Source: Chryseobacterium formosense (GTDB taxonomy: Bacteria; Bacteroidota; Bacteroidia; Flavobacteriales; Weeksellaceae). From it: a stretch of 64,000 nt of DNA. Under the pieces are notes generated by a model. It was not told the origin of the DNA, did no database searches, and was given only the letters and a program-made list of their open reading frames with translations. This document shows, in pieces, positions 63,954-64,000 of this stretch. Within the stretch, counting starts at the first letter, position 1; every line of letters starts with the position of its first letter. A program made the translations under genes and the position numbers. The DNA lies in assembly GCF_900116415.1 (NCBI RefSeq), contig NZ_FPAP01000001.1, positions 434,001 to 498,000 on the forward strand. Reading direction: 5' to 3'.

Positions 63954-64000
63954 GATAAAAAATTTTAAATTTTAGTTTAGATATGCATCTAGCGCCAATA

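Noticed and set aside
1..64000. CRISPR array, tRNA, rRNA, IS transposase, integrase
   Set aside because: No regularly spaced direct repeats, no cloverleaf or rRNA-like sequence, and no transposase or recombinase motifs were found in any frame examined.

Overview
The window is most of an integrative conjugative element (a CTnDOT-type conjugative transposon) from a Bacteroidota bacterium, most likely a flavobacterium of the Chryseobacterium/Elizabethkingia type. Evidence: a Bacteroidetes tra operon in canonical order, a RteC homologue, MobA/MobB/MobC-type mobilization genes, SusC/SusD transporters, DUF6520 and MauE-type proteins, and promoters of the Bacteroidetes TTTG-N17-23-TAnnTTTG form. No integrase, tRNA, rRNA or attachment site is visible, so neither end of the element can be fixed.

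Layout. 1-1483: a bacteriophytochrome cut by the window edge. 1.6-6.2 kb: small regulator-like genes, a DUF3945-type protein and topoisomerase III, the maintenance module. 6.3-17.7 kb: a very AT-rich defence-like island on the minus strand: a metallo-beta-lactamase protein, a 1721-residue trypsin/STAND-ATPase protein, three tandem small proteins sharing a C-terminal motif, two nuclease-like proteins, then separate FRG-domain and Zn-finger (HNH-like) genes. 17.7-19.2 kb: a decayed small gene, DUF3606 and XRE genes, and a candidate structured small RNA with its own promoter. 19.2-28.3 kb: SusC-SusD-S9 peptidase facing a minus-strand operon of small exported/cysteine-containing proteins and a MauE-like membrane protein. 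28.5-31.2 kb: a membrane TPR/AraC regulator and RteC. 31.2-36.1 kb: coupling protein, relaxase, relaxase accessory protein and a strong inverted repeat that is the best oriT candidate. 36.1-50.1 kb: traA to traQ, interrupted between traD and traE by an arsenic-resistance operon on the opposite strand. 50.2-53.5 kb: adenine methyltransferase, RadC, DUF932 and SSB. 53.9-63.6 kb: a second defence-like island: DprA-phosphoribosyltransferase pair, an orphan trypsin-like protease, Mrr-like nuclease, a GHKL ATPase fused to a Shedu-like nuclease domain, a membrane-anchored protein, and a Gabija-like OLD nuclease/UvrD helicase pair.

How it fits together. Mob proteins and TopB process the DNA, the Tra proteins form the mating channel, the TPR/AraC protein and RteC probably decide when transfer occurs, and methyltransferase, SSB and RadC-type genes help the incoming DNA establish. 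Cargo sits in two defence islands, one arsenic operon and one peptide-uptake-like locus. The most novel-looking pieces are the trypsin-STAND operon with its three paralogous small proteins, the structured RNA at 18.64-18.81 kb, and the GHKL/Shedu-like fusion. All functions are inferred from motifs read by eye; no database search was possible.
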